From Ottelia alismoides (Eukaryota > Streptophyta > Magnoliopsida > Alismatales > Hydrocharitaceae): a stretch of DNA of 64,000 nucleotides. The notes below the pieces were generated by a model. It did not search any database and was not told where the DNA came from. It saw only the letters and a list, made by a program, of their open reading frames with translations. The stretch covers positions 248,001-312,000 of the forward strand of contig JAZKJV010010537.1 in NCBI GenBank assembly GCA_037367405.1, read 5' to 3'. The translations under genes and the position numbers were made by a program. Each line of letters begins with the position of its first letter. Within the stretch, counting starts at the first letter, position 1. Of this stretch, positions 52,311-62,780 are shown one piece after another.

Positions 52311-53460
52311 TTGACTGATTGGATCATGGACTTTGGATCATCTCATCATGTATGGAGATCGAGCTCAATTTAGTTCTTACAGATTTATCCCTCCTGGTAG
52401 ATCAGTGATGATTGCAAATGGGGGTTCATCTACCCATTGTTGGTTAGGAGGAGATTGTCTTAGCACCCTTGATGTGCTTGTAGAATGTCTTACATGCTCC
52501 GGCATTTCAGATGAATCTTTTGTTTATTAGTCAGATTACAAAAGATTTACATTATCGTGCCATATTTGACCCATTTTCTTTTGTGTTTCAGGACATACTC
52601 ATGGGCAAGGTGATTGGATGTGGCCGTGAGTAGAGAGGACTTTACAGACTGGTCCAGCCTCCGTGTGCTGGTGCTGCTACCATTCCTTCTGGACCGGTTT
52701 CTCCTTTCATGTAGCATCTTTGCTTTGGACACCTTCCTTTGCAGAAGCTGTGTCATGTTCTCCCTCAGATCTCTACTCGTACCACCTTGGAGTGTGAGGC
52801 ATGTCAGCTTGGGAAGCACCATCGTTCTTCTTTTCCGAGTCGTCACAACAGTCAGTTGTTTGAGTTGTTTTATTTTAACATCTGGGGTTCTAGTCGTGTT
52901 CCTGATCATCAGGGACATCAATTCTATATGGTCGTTGTGGATGATTTTTCTAGATTATCTCGGGTCTTTCTTTTAATGAATAAGTTCGAAGCTAGTCCTG
53001 TCACTAAATCGTTTCTTATTGAAATTAAGATCATTTTTCTGCTAATGTGAAGTTTATTCACACTGACAATTTGCCTTGGAATTCTTCACTTTACAACTGT
53101 CCGACTTTTTCAGATTTCTTGGTATTGTTCATTATACTTCTTGTGCTTACACTTCGCAACAGCATGGTGTTGTTGAACGCAAAACCGTCATCTTCTTGAT
53201 GTGACGAGGACTCTTTTGATTCCAAGTCGAGCTCCTCATTCGTTCTGGGATGATGCGGTCCTCATTGCATGCTACTTAATAAACCACATGCCTTCCACTG
53301 TCCTTGGAGAAAAGGTTCCTTTCTTGATTGCCTTTCCTGAGGACTTATTCTCTCTAAATCCCAGGGTCTTTGGGTCTGTGGCCTTTGTCCGCAATTTTAC
53401 TCCTGGTCGTGACAAGCTCTCTCCAAGTGCTGCCAAATGTGTGTTCGTTGGCTAATCTCG
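52311..53460 (+). pseudogene. Copia H protease and integrase
   Basis: Protease site reads MDFGSSHH (DSG changed to DFG). Then QITKDLHYRAIFDP, QKLCHVLPQISTRTTLECEA, HQGHQFYMVVVDDFSRLS, a decayed RTDNALEF region near 53060, HGVVERK at 53163-53183 and SFWDDAVLIACYLINHMPST. Frameshifts and stops are frequent. Confidence 0.82.
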
Positions 53461-54382
53461 TACCTAAAAAGGGTATAGATGTTTTGATCCTGTAGGGAGA
53501 AAGTATTATGTGAGTGTCGATGCCACATTTTTTGAGTCTATTATGTATTTCTCTCCTACAGGTGACATGTTGTCTAAATTCAACTCTGGAGATGGTGTTT
53601 TTGTTTCACCACCTCCGTTATCTCCACCAACACCACCTCATGTTGAGTCACAGTCACCTCCTTTAACACCTCCACCTCCGTCTACCCTGACACAGTTCCT
53701 GCCACGATTTTACATTCGCAAGCCCTCTACTCGCCCCTCTGCTCATGCACCTTCCCAATCATCCATCACGCCTCAAGTATATACTGAACACATTGTTGCT
53801 ACTGATGGCACTGGTGATATGCTTGTACCACAAGATACTGTACAGGAGGAGTTGATACCAGAGAACAGAGAGGCTGATGATCTTGATGTACCTATTTCCT
53901 TGAGGAAGCTGCGTCGTAACTGTGCCACTTATCCTCTTACTGCTCATGTTTCCTTGGATCATATTTCAGAGGAGTACATGAGGTTTGTCGTGGGACTCTC
54001 TGCATCACTATCCTACGAACATACCAGGAGGCGGTATAGGATAGTAGCTGGCGGCTTACCATAGAGGAGGAGATGGCCACATTGCAGTCTCGTGGTACAT
54101 GGAGTGTTGTTTTTGCCCCTCTAGGTGCCTCCGTTGTGGGGTGCACGTGGATCTTTACAGTAAAGCAACGGGCAGATAGCAGTGTAGATCGCTACAAGGC
54201 AAAGCTTATAGCACGGGGGTTCACCCAGACTTATGGGGTGGACTATCAGGATATCTTCTTACCAGTGGCTAGACATTCAACATTGTGCATTCTTCTATCG
54301 GTTGCTGTGACTCGGGACTGTCCTCTTTGCCAACTTGATGTGAAGAATGTGTTTCTATATGGAGATCTACAGGAGGAGGTAT
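53461..54382 (+). pseudogene. Copia H linker and RT N-terminus
   Basis: Linker 53510-54064 (proline-rich; ISLRKLRRNCATYPLTAHVS), frameshift near 54010, then [42 protein letters not shown] and [17 protein letters not shown], where the non-autonomous LTR element intervenes. Confidence 0.85.
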
Positions 54383-54713
54383 TGTTAGAAAATAGGAATG
54401 CGGAAGCTAAATGATAAACAGAGCATAAGAATAAAGAAAGATAAACTTGGAACACAAGATTTTTACATGGTACCCTACTCCCTAAGGAGCGGGATGAAAC
54501 CACGAGAGAATGCCTCAGAGGGTTGATAGTCTATTGAACTTTTCTCTTTTCTCATCTGACTACAGGGGTGTGGGACTCTATATAGCACCCACAGAGTCTC
54601 TGCATCTCCAAATTGGTAGATGTGTGACTAAAGACTGGATGTGGTAAATAGATCCTGGAGGTATCCATTTACCCATCTACAACACGACATGCGCACAACC
54701 AAATACTCCAACA
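54383..54713 (-). repeat. Non-autonomous LTR copy 2, 3' LTR
   Basis: 331 bp, TGTTAGAAAATAGGAATGCG to ATACTCCAACA. Confidence 0.92.
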
Positions 54714-56574
54714 CTCCCTCTCAAGCTGGAGCATGCAATGCTCAGCTTGGACAAACAGAAAGGAAGAAACTCAACTCACAAATACATGATACTACAGACA
54801 ATATCAACTCAACGCGCACAACTGTCGGCCGCTGTCGAGGACGTTGCTTCTCATGCCGTGCAGGTGAGGAGGACAAACGGGCTGGAGTGTGAGTCAAACC
54901 GAGGACTCGGAATCTGACCATCGAGTCTGAAACTGCGCCTGGAGTCTCCTCGTTGGAGAACTGTGTCTCTTCCATCTGGCTCAGAGAATGGTACTCTACT
55001 CTGGAGTCCCTATGATACCACATGAAAACTCTTTCCCACATGACATAGGGAATGATCCTCTACTCTGGAGTCCTTATGCTCACATGAAAACTCTGGCTGA
55101 AAGAACAAGAATGATGGGGACCACGACAAAAGATGGCAAACATGTGCACATCTGAAAAGACCGCATACATGTGCGTGTCTGAAACTGGAGACTCAAAACA
55201 TTTGACGTCGAGTCTGAACTGTAGAGTCTGGAAACTGAACGGCCTGGAAATCTGACATCTGAAGAAGAATCTGAATAAACCTGTGACTTTACAAATACTC
55301 CCCCTTTTTCTCATACTGGTCGGAATGAAGACATCGACAAAGTCGAGAGAAGACAAGATAGATAGGGAGAAAACAAAACCAAATAAGCCGTTTACATTTT
55401 TTTCGGCTTTTCTCCGCACAAATTTTTTAAAAGCTGTTTCACATCCTTTTTTTCCTCCAGCCTTTTAGATCATCATTTTTTAAATTGTCCCAATTTTTTT
55501 ACGGCTCTTTTTTTTCACACATTTTTTTAAATCAGTATTTTTCTCGGCTATTTCTCTCTCTTTTTTCTAATAGCCGCCATTTTTTTAAATAAGCTGTTGA
55601 CATTTTTTTACTGCTATTCATTCATTTTTTTCTTGTTCTTTTTCGTGTATGGTTTTTTTCAATACATACGACCCCTCTTGGTCTTGGGCCTCACAAAAGC
55701 AGCCCCCTTGGGCTTCTCTCCCTTTTTTATATTTTAGGGTTCCCAGGGGAACCCTGTCTCTTATAAAACATGCCACTCCCTTGTAGGGATTTTCGATTGC
55801 CGCCGCCAGTACTTCGAAGAAGACTACGCAGGAGGTCTCGCCGTCGATCTTGGAGGCGCTCGAGGCTGCACGGAGTAGGAGAGACTAGGGTAGGGGCTGG
55901 AGGCACGCTGATGTGCGCTGCCTGGTGCTGCCGCAGTGGGGCTCGACTGGGCACGCGAGTTGCCACTGTAGAATATGGATGCCGCCTGATCTGCAGGCGC
56001 ACGGTTGAGGCGGCCCGAGATCACCACCATCGTTGAGATATCGCAGGCAATTGCGGCTTGATGAGTTATGCGTAGGAGGGAAGAAGTGGAGCATCGCGCG
56101 CGAGGTCTGGGGCCGGCTAGGAAGGAGATGCGCGCTGGAAGGAGGTGCGCTTGGCCTGAGTCGTGTGGCTAGGGATGCCGTTGGAAGAGGAGATCTTGCA
56201 TCAGTTTCGCGAGATAGAGAATAAGGCTCCTTGGAGGAGCCGAATCGCCGTTTACAGGTTGTCTGGAGCGCCGCCTGACGGCTTCAAGGGTTGCGCCTGG
56301 AGAATAAATTTAGGGTTTCAAAAACCCTGGAACATGAACTTGGATCACCTTAGAATTGGAACTCCGAACTGTGCACCAAACGCTGCTAGGATCGCCTGAT
56401 AGAAATTAGGGTTTAAATCGAAACCCGAAACATGCATAGAACACGGCTAGAACAAGATAAAACCCTTCTTGACGATGACACTCATGAACCACTGAATTTC
56501 ACGAGCAATCTTCAACAATAATCAAGAATCGAATCTCGAAATAAAAATAACACAAAATCCCCGAGAATCGACCT
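54714..56574 (-). other. Internal non-coding DNA of copy 2
   Basis: No gene. In window order: GAGTCTGAA-type words (54900-55260), a T-rich block with GCCG/AGCTG words (55390-55640), and GC-rich DNA (55790-56290) whose open frames on both strands are compositional. Confidence 0.7.
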
Positions 56575-56586
56575 GCTCTGATACCA
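56575..56586 (-). other. Primer-binding site, non-autonomous copy 2
   Basis: GCTCTGATACCA on the plus strand, TGGTATCAGAGC in element sense, directly beside the 5' LTR. Confidence 0.9.
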
Positions 56587-56918
56587 TGTCAGAAAATAGG
56601 AATGTGGAAGCTAAATGATAAACAGAGCATAAGAATAAAGAAAGATAAACTTGGAACACAAGATTTTTACGTGGAACCCTACTCCTTAAGGAGCAGCATG
56701 AAACCACGGGAAAATGCCTCAGAGGGCTGATAGTCTATTGAACTTTTCTCTTTTCTCATCTGACTACAGGGGTGTGGGGCTCTATATATAGCATCACGGG
56801 GTATCTACATCTCCAAACTGGTAGATGTGAGACTAAAGATTGGATGTGATAAATGGATCCTGGAGGTATCCATTTACCCATCTATAACACAACATGCATA
56901 CAACCAAATACTCCAACA
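56587..56918 (-). repeat. Non-autonomous LTR copy 2, 5' LTR
   Basis: 332 bp, TGTCAGAAAATAGGAATGTG to ATACTCCAACA. Confidence 0.92.
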
Positions 56919-57012
56919 GGTATATATGCAACAAGTACCGGTGTTTACTGTTGAGGGGGAGTCTGTAGGCTCCATAAGGCGATCTACGACTTGAAGCAGA
57001 GTCCAAGAGCTT
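56919..57012 (+). pseudogene. Copia H RT, middle piece
   Basis: Encodes VYMQQ(V)PVFTVEGE and YDLKQSPRA between the two LTR insertions. Confidence 0.8.
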
Positions 57013-57155
57013 TGTTGGTGGAAATGAGCAATCTATTTATTCCATAGAACCCTAGGCTCTCTTATATAGAGAGAACCCATGGGTAAATTACATAAGAGGT
57101 TATCGGGAAAATAAAATAGAGAAAATGATACGCCGACTACATAATATTCTCTACA
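57013..57155 (-). repeat. Copia G 3' LTR
   Basis: 143 bp, TGTTGGTGGAAATGAGCAAT to ATTCTCTACA; the purine tract (minus sense) follows at 57156-57166. Confidence 0.93.
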
Positions 57156-57173
57156 CTCCCCCTCAAGATGGAG

Positions 57174-58160
57174 TATAGATATCAATCATGTCAGCTTGGA
57201 AGAACATCTCTGGAAAAGTCCTCTGAGCAATGGCTTGGTGAAAATATCGGCAGTCTGCTCCTCTGAACTAACATGTGAAGTAGAAACCAAGCCCTTCTGG
57301 ATCATATCTCTAGTGTAGTGGCAGTCTACCTCAATATGTTTTGTTCTTTCGTGAAATGCTGGATTATTGGCAATGAACAAAGCAGATTGATTGTCACATT
57401 GTAGCTGCATGGGTAGAGGTACATCTATATGCAAGTCTTCTAGTACAACTCGAACCCACATCATCTCCGTGCTTGCTTGTGCCATGGCCCTATCTTCAGA
57501 TTCAGCACTGGATCTAGCCACAACAGTTTGTTTCTTATTTTTCCAAGAAACCAGAGAGCTACCCGCAAAAACTGCAAAGCTTGAAGTAGACTTACGATCC
57601 TTAGGACATCCTGCATAGTCTGCATCTGCACAAGCCGGAATAAATAAATCTGTGTTCTTTCTAAACAGCAATCCTGAGCCTGGAGAAAACTTTAGACGCC
57701 TTAGTATCATGTATATATCATCCATATGTACCTGTCTTGGCTGCTCTATGAATTGACTCACTCGACTTACTGCAAAAGCAATATCGGGTCGAGTTATAGT
57801 GATGTAAAGAAGCTTACCCACCATCTCTCTATATCTTCTCTTGTCCACCTCTTCAGTATCGTTGTCATATAATTTCATACTTGGATCCATAGGAGTGCTC
57901 GATGGTCTACATCCAACCATACCCGTTTCAACCAGTAAATCTGTAATATATTTCCTTTGGGTCATCACCAGACCCTGTGCATTCCTGGCAAACTCCAGTC
58001 CCAGAAAATATCGTAGGGTAACAAGATCTTTCGTGACAAACTGACGGCCCAAAAATGCTTTTGCCATCTCTACCCCCTGAGCATCATCTCCTGTAACCAG
58101 AATATCATCAACATATACCATGATGACAACCGTACCTCTAGAAGTCTTCTGAATGAACAA
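57174..58160 (-). pseudogene. Copia G RT end and RNase H
   Basis: 324-codon open frame (57186-58160): GTVVIMVYVDDILVTGDDAQ (YVDD), TITRPDIAFAVSRVSQF, CPKDRKSTSSFAVFAGSSLV, ARSSAESEDRAMAQ and CDNQSALFIANNPAFHERTK. The end reads CSSKLT, then a TGA replaces the last residues before the expected terminus. Confidence 0.9.
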
Positions 58161-58189
58161 CGAGTGATCTGCGTTTGATCTTTTGAATC

Positions 58190-59180
58190 CCTGTCATTCA
58201 ATTAGGTGGGAAAGCTTCTGGAACCACGTCCTTGGGCTCTGTTTAAGGCGATATATCGCCTTGTGAAGTCTAGACACCATATGATTCTCCCCCTCAGCAG
58301 CAAACCCCGGTGGCTGCTGCATGTAGACTTATTCCTGCAGATCGCCATACAAGAATGCATTCTTGACATCAAGTTGAAATATGGACCAGTCACGTACCAC
58401 AGAAACAAATAGAAGAATGAAAAGAGTAAAGTGACGAGCCAATGGAGAGAATGTATCCAAATAGTCCACACTATATGTTTGAGTGAAGTCTCTTGCCACT
58501 AGCCGTGCCTTGTACCAGTCAAGGCTCCCGTCTGCATGGTACTTCACAATGAATACCCATTTGCAGCTCATAATAGATGCGCCGGATGGAGCGGTAACCA
58601 AGCTCCATGTACTCCGGGACTGTAAAGCAACCATTTCTTCTTCCATAGCCAACCACCAGCAGCCAATTTTCATAGCATCCTTATAATTCCGTGGTATTTC
58701 CACGGAAGACAAAGCCGCAGCAAATCTCTGGAAGTCTCCTGTGAGACGGTGAAAGGAAACCTGGGAAGCAAGGGGATAAGACGCGCAAGTTCGTTTCTGT
58801 TTTCGAATAACAATAGGGACATCAAGATCATCATCCACTGTACTCGATGGTGCACACTCTTCCTGCAAAGAAGAATCCTGCACAAGCACACTATCCGACC
58901 CATCGTTAGTAATAGCATCTGAACATACCTGAGGCATGATAGATGATTGACGTGCCGCCTGAGCAGGATCTGACCGACGTGTATAGAATTTAAGTAATGA
59001 CAGGATAGGTGGTTGTGGTGGTGGTGATGGTGGTGATGGAGATGACGTTGGCGTGAGACCGGGACATGAATGGACAAAGGTGGACTCAGGCTAGGAGGAG
59101 GAGGAACGTAGACGTCATCATTAGATGTGGAAGAGGCCAACCTGTCACCTGCAGGGGAGGAGTACATAACAGACTCAAAA
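58190..59180 (-). pseudogene. Copia G linker and RT N-terminus
   Basis: 58329-58937 encodes the linker (PIVIRKQKRTCASYPLASQV) and RT start ([35 protein letters not shown]), stopping at TAA in place of the next Glu. A second frame (58202-58471) holds the KNKSTCSSH/AQGRGSRSF shadow of the real QSPRAWFQK reading. A frameshift lies in the proline/His-rich linker around 59030. Confidence 0.85.
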
Positions 59181-59189
59181 AATGTAACA

Positions 59190-60209
59190 TCAGCACTGAC
59201 AAAATATTTCCTGTTTACAGGTCATAACAACGGTAACCCTTCTGAGTCCGAGAGTAACCCACAAAGACACACTTGACAGCTCTAGGTGAGAGTTTGTCAA
59301 GTCCAGGAGACAAGTGGTGAACAAAAGCAACAACACCAAAGACACGAGGGGTAAGAGAAAATAATTCCTTCTCTGGAAAAATAACAGAAAGAGGAATTTT
59401 CTCATCGAGTACAGAGGACGGCATACGATTGACAAGGCAGTAGGCCGTAAGAACAACATCCCCTCAAAAGGTGATAGGCGCACAACTCTGGATAAGCAGG
59501 GTTCGAGTAATATCAAGGAGATGACGATGTTTTCGCTCTGCCACTCCATTCTGTTGAGATGTGTAAGCAAAGGTGGTTTGATGAATAATACCTTTGGACG
59601 AAAAGAAATGGGAGAGAGAGCGAGTGCAATATCTGAAGAAGCAATATCTGAAGAACCCTCTGGAGAATCTGTAGATGGTTGAGGCATAATATCGCGCAAT
59701 CGCGCCACAAGCTCCTCAAATCGGTGATCTAAAGTGGATGCCGACGGAGATGTAACATGCTCAGCTACGCGCGCCGATGCTGGAAATCCATGCTTAGAAT
59801 AGCATGTATCCTCGGAGTGACCTGTGCGATGGCAGAAAGTGCATGGTTGATGAAAACGACCTCCTCGGCCACGAGGTCCACGTTCACGAAAGGAAGACTG
59901 ACCATCTCTCCCTCGCGACACAGCCATCGCCGAAGGTGGTGGATTAGAAGTGCTGGAAGGAACAGAGATGCGGCTATGTGTCCGGTAAACTTCCTCCATA
60001 GGAGGAATGGTAGCATTGACAAGTATCTGAGATCGGGCTGCCTCATACTCAGGATCAAGTGCTGCTAGCAGTACCCCCACCATGGTAGCGTTCCGGAAGG
60101 TCTTCTGTTGCTCAGGGGTAGCCGTGAGAGGTATAGTACTGTAAAGTTTCTCAAACATCCCTCGTAGGGATGTATACAAGGAATGTAGTGGCCGGCCATT
60201 CTGCTTCAT
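59190..60209 (-). pseudogene. Copia G gag C-terminus fused by deletion to integrase
   Basis: Starts in the KQNGRPLHSLYTSLRG part of gag, includes an intact knuckle CTFCHRTGHSEDTC, and reaches [10 protein letters not shown] at about 59640. There an ~0.9-kb deletion joins it out of frame to integrase text that in its own frame reads [17 protein letters not shown] and [10 protein letters not shown]. Protease and the first two integrase Asp residues are gone. A duplicated GCAATATCTGAAGAA marks the junction (59622-59651). Confidence 0.88.
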
Positions 60210-60572
60210 GGTGAATATGTCATGCTGGAGCTATAACATCTTTGTTTCATTTCGCACCTGCGAATAAGTGGCCGCCAGGATGTCCCACATCGCCTTAGCG
60301 GTGGGTTGATGGAGAACATCATTTGCAACCTCCATTGTCAACGTGCCTAAGAGCCAAACTTTGGCATATGAATCATCAACCTCCTAGGAGGCATAGATCC
60401 CAGTCTTCGCTGCCGGTTCTTCCTTGGTAAGAATGTACTTCTTATTGTTCGACTTCATAAGGCTCATGAACTGAATCGCCCAGAGCTCATAATTCGTCCC
60501 ATCCATCTTGACTATTGGCGCGGGACCTATGAACGCGCCGATAGAGGGCATATCTACTTTATTGTCAGACAT
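60210..60572 (-). pseudogene. Copia G gag N-terminus
   Basis: Begins MSDNKVDMPSIGAFIG; KMDGTNYELWAIQFMSLMKS follows. TAG replaces the Trp after GIYAS, and another TAG replaces Gln in KML(Q)LQHD (60231-60235). Confidence 0.88.
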
Positions 60573-60945
60573 AACGCCGGAGACGAAGAACTAGGATCCG
60601 TAGACCAAAATAGAATTGTCTACATCAACTAGACGGGATTTGAGTGCATATGTAGACGTTACACACTCAAATCCATGGAGAGAGAGAAGCCGGCGGAGTA
60701 GGAGACACCGGCATTGGGGGAGGAGCCCGTGGCGGAGGGCTCCCTACGGTGGAGAGGCCAGCGATGTAGAGATAGGCCGACGATGGAGGAGACCGGCGGC
60801 GGAGAGATAGGTCGACGGGGAGGGGTTGGGTGGCTTCGGGAGGAGCGGGGTGGCGGCGGCGGCACCCTAAGGGAGGGGCGACGACGGCGACGCCGAGAAA
60901 AGGAGAGAGGGGCAGCGGTAGTAGGGTTTTAGGGTTATGGTTTTG
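60573..60945 (-). other. Copia G leader, non-coding
   Basis: GC-rich, GGCGG-rich DNA. Open frames at 60616-60932 on both strands are compositional. Confidence 0.65.
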
Positions 60946-60957
60946 GCTCTGATACCA
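60946..60957 (-). other. Copia G primer-binding site
   Basis: GCTCTGATACCA on the plus strand; TGGTATCAGAGC in element sense, adjoining the 5' LTR. Confidence 0.9.
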
Positions 60958-61101
60958 TGTTGGTGGAAATGAGCAATCTGTTTATTCCATAGAACCCTAG
61001 GCTCTTTTATATAAAGAAAACCCATGGGTAAATTACATAAGAGGTTATCAGGAAAATAAAAATAGAGAAAATGATACACCGACTACATAATATTTTCTAC
61101 A
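60958..61101 (-). repeat. Copia G 5' LTR
   Basis: 144 bp, TGTTGGTGGAAATGAGCAAT to ATTTTCTACA; a minus-sense TATATAAA lies at about 61006-61013. Confidence 0.93.
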
Positions 61102-61200
61102 AGCTTGGTATCAGAAGCTGTCAGAGTTGATAAAGCACCAAGGGTTTGCACAGTCCACTACGGATCATTCGCTTTTTGTTCAGAGGACACGAAGAGGTAC
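61102..61200 (+). pseudogene. Copia H RT, last piece in the window
   Basis: Encodes YQKLSELIKHQGFAQST and DHSLFVQRTRRGTV, ending where the gypsy LTR enters. The remaining RT and RNase H are expected beyond the gypsy element, outside the window. Confidence 0.82.
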
Positions 61201-62657
61201 TGTGATGCCCCGTCCCTCCGGCTACTGAAACCGACGAGACGGGAGCGTCGGACCTACGGTCCAAATACGCCCATGATCTATGATACTCAGCAAACCATCT
61301 TATGCACATTAGATTAGCATTTGAAATATAAATAACAACAATAACCGCACTATGAGATGTGATTGTAATGCCCACTATGAGATATGATTACCATATAATA
61401 AGGAATGTACAAGATTGCATTATCCAATTTTGAATCATGCACAGAATTAATAAGCAATATTAATCATTATAAAATAAGTCAAAAGGACAACCGTTACTAT
61501 TATCTAACATTTATGTAAATTGGCATTATATGTGTGCTTTGAAATCGTGGATTACTGTTACAAGTTTACTATGTGAGTAATAATATTGGCTATAGCTTAA
61601 TGGTATAAGCCATATTTTATGCATCTCCACCATATCGCAGGAACACTAAAAGCCACGATCAAAGGCCAAGGTATTCTCAGGATATTGGAGATTAGTTAGG
61701 ACAGATATGTTACTAATATCCGATTACTCTCAAAAATATGTTTACAGTTTCCGTCACACACAATTACGTTGTATCATATTCTAATTCAATATATTCCTGT
61801 TAATTATGCGTATAGGTGCAGAGTATATCGGTGACTTAAGATAGACGTAAAATAAAAATGTTTCTCTTGTTTCTACACCAAGGCAGTAAAAAAAATTGAG
61901 ATAATATAACCGATGGAATATGCTTCATGTAATATGACACCAACAATAATATTTTAACCATGCTATAGCAAATAAGGTTTCGTGGTTGTTCAAAAGAATA
62001 TAGGACCAAGATTTATACGTAAAAACCAACAACAAAGAGGAAGGTATTTATCGTTACTAGTATATGAATCCCATCAAGAGAAAACCATGGCTCTGAGAAT
62101 GTTCAAATATACGGGAATAAAAAAAAATATGTGGAACCCAACAGCAAGAGGGAGGTATTTTTTCGTTACCTCCGAGGATGTTCCCTCGGGATCTCCTCTC
62201 ACACGGAATGGTATTCCCGTCGCTCGATCGCAGTGCGGAGGCGTGCACCACGGTGACCTCGAGTTTTTCTACGTGATGGTGGTCACGGATCTTCGATCGG
62301 AGCTCCTTCTCCGATGTCGACGACGGCCTTCCGATGACCAGACTGACCAGGATGGTGGTGCTCCAATGAGAGGGAAGGGTATGGTGGCTAGGGCTTTGGA
62401 GAGGACAACCTATCATAGTATATTTATAGAAAGAGGGGTGTAAATGGATCAAATTTCGGATCCGATTCGGATCCACATATGGATCTCGACCGTCCATCAT
62501 AAAACATTGATATCTTGGGCTAGGAATGTCAGAATTTGATGTTCTTGGGCTCGTTGGAAAGATCTCGACGAAATCTACGAAGAGGCATGATTATTTGAAT
62601 TTTTTGGATGTCTTAAATACTCCGGATTTTTGGAAAACGAAAATACGGGATTTTACA
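61201..62657 (-). repeat. Gypsy element I 3' LTR
   Basis: 1457 bp, TGTGATGCCCCGTCCCTCCG to ACGGGATTTTACA. A minus-sense TATAAATATAC lies at about 62420. Both ends match, reversed, the solo LTR at 42180-45457. The 153- and 147-codon frames at 61982-62500 overlap on opposite strands inside the LTR and are not genes. Confidence 0.85.
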
Positions 62658-62780
62658 TCATAAAAATCTTAAAGGAAGTCTCCTCCTCGAGACGTAGGAT
62701 TTAACGTATAAGTTTTGAATGTGGTGTAAATTCAGGCATAAAAATCTTAAAGAGAACGGAATCCATAAAAATCTTAAAGA
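62658..62780 (-). repeat. Three CATAAAAATCTTAAAG repeats in the gypsy 3' leader
   Basis: Exact copies at 62659-62674, 62737-62752 and 62764-62779; the first abuts the LTR and the last overlaps the stop codon of the integrase frame. Element L has three diverged counterparts at 40351, 40431 and 40459. Confidence 0.9.

Larger units (their letters stand above)
54383..56918 (-). mobile_element. Non-autonomous LTR retrotransposon, copy 2, complete
   Basis: 2536 bp with target duplication GGTAT (54378-54382, 56919-56923). LTRs 54383-54713 and 56587-56918; primer-binding site (minus) 56575-56586; purine tract (minus) beside the left LTR. Internal 1.87 kb has no gag or pol motif. It matches copy 1 in LTRs, the GGAGCATGCAATGCTCAG start of the interior, the T-rich block and the right-hand GC-rich part. 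Confidence 0.92.
57013..61101 (-). mobile_element. Copia G, complete ends but internally deleted
   Basis: 4089 bp with target duplication AGCTT (57008-57012, 61102-61106). LTRs 57013-57155 and 60958-61101 differ by about eight substitutions and one indel. About 0.9 kb shorter than C, D and F: protease and most of the integrase core are missing. Inserted in Copia H RT. Confidence 0.93.
51098..61200 (+). mobile_element. Copia H, both ends missing, split by two LTR elements
   Basis: Plus-strand Copia in three pieces: 51098-54382 (leader, gag, protease, integrase, linker, RT start), 56919-57012 and 61102-61200 (RT). The 5' LTR is missing; at about 51097 it abuts Copia K head to head. At 61201 it is cut by a gypsy LTR. 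Removing the two inserts joins GDLQEEV to YMQQ and SPRAW to YQKL. Confidence 0.85.

Noticed and set aside
55727..56399. Several 60-90 codon frames
   Set aside because: GC-rich interior of non-autonomous copy 2, frames overlap on both strands, no family motif.
61982..62500. 153- and 147-codon frames on opposite strands
   Set aside because: Both lie inside the gypsy LTR and have no recognisable domain.
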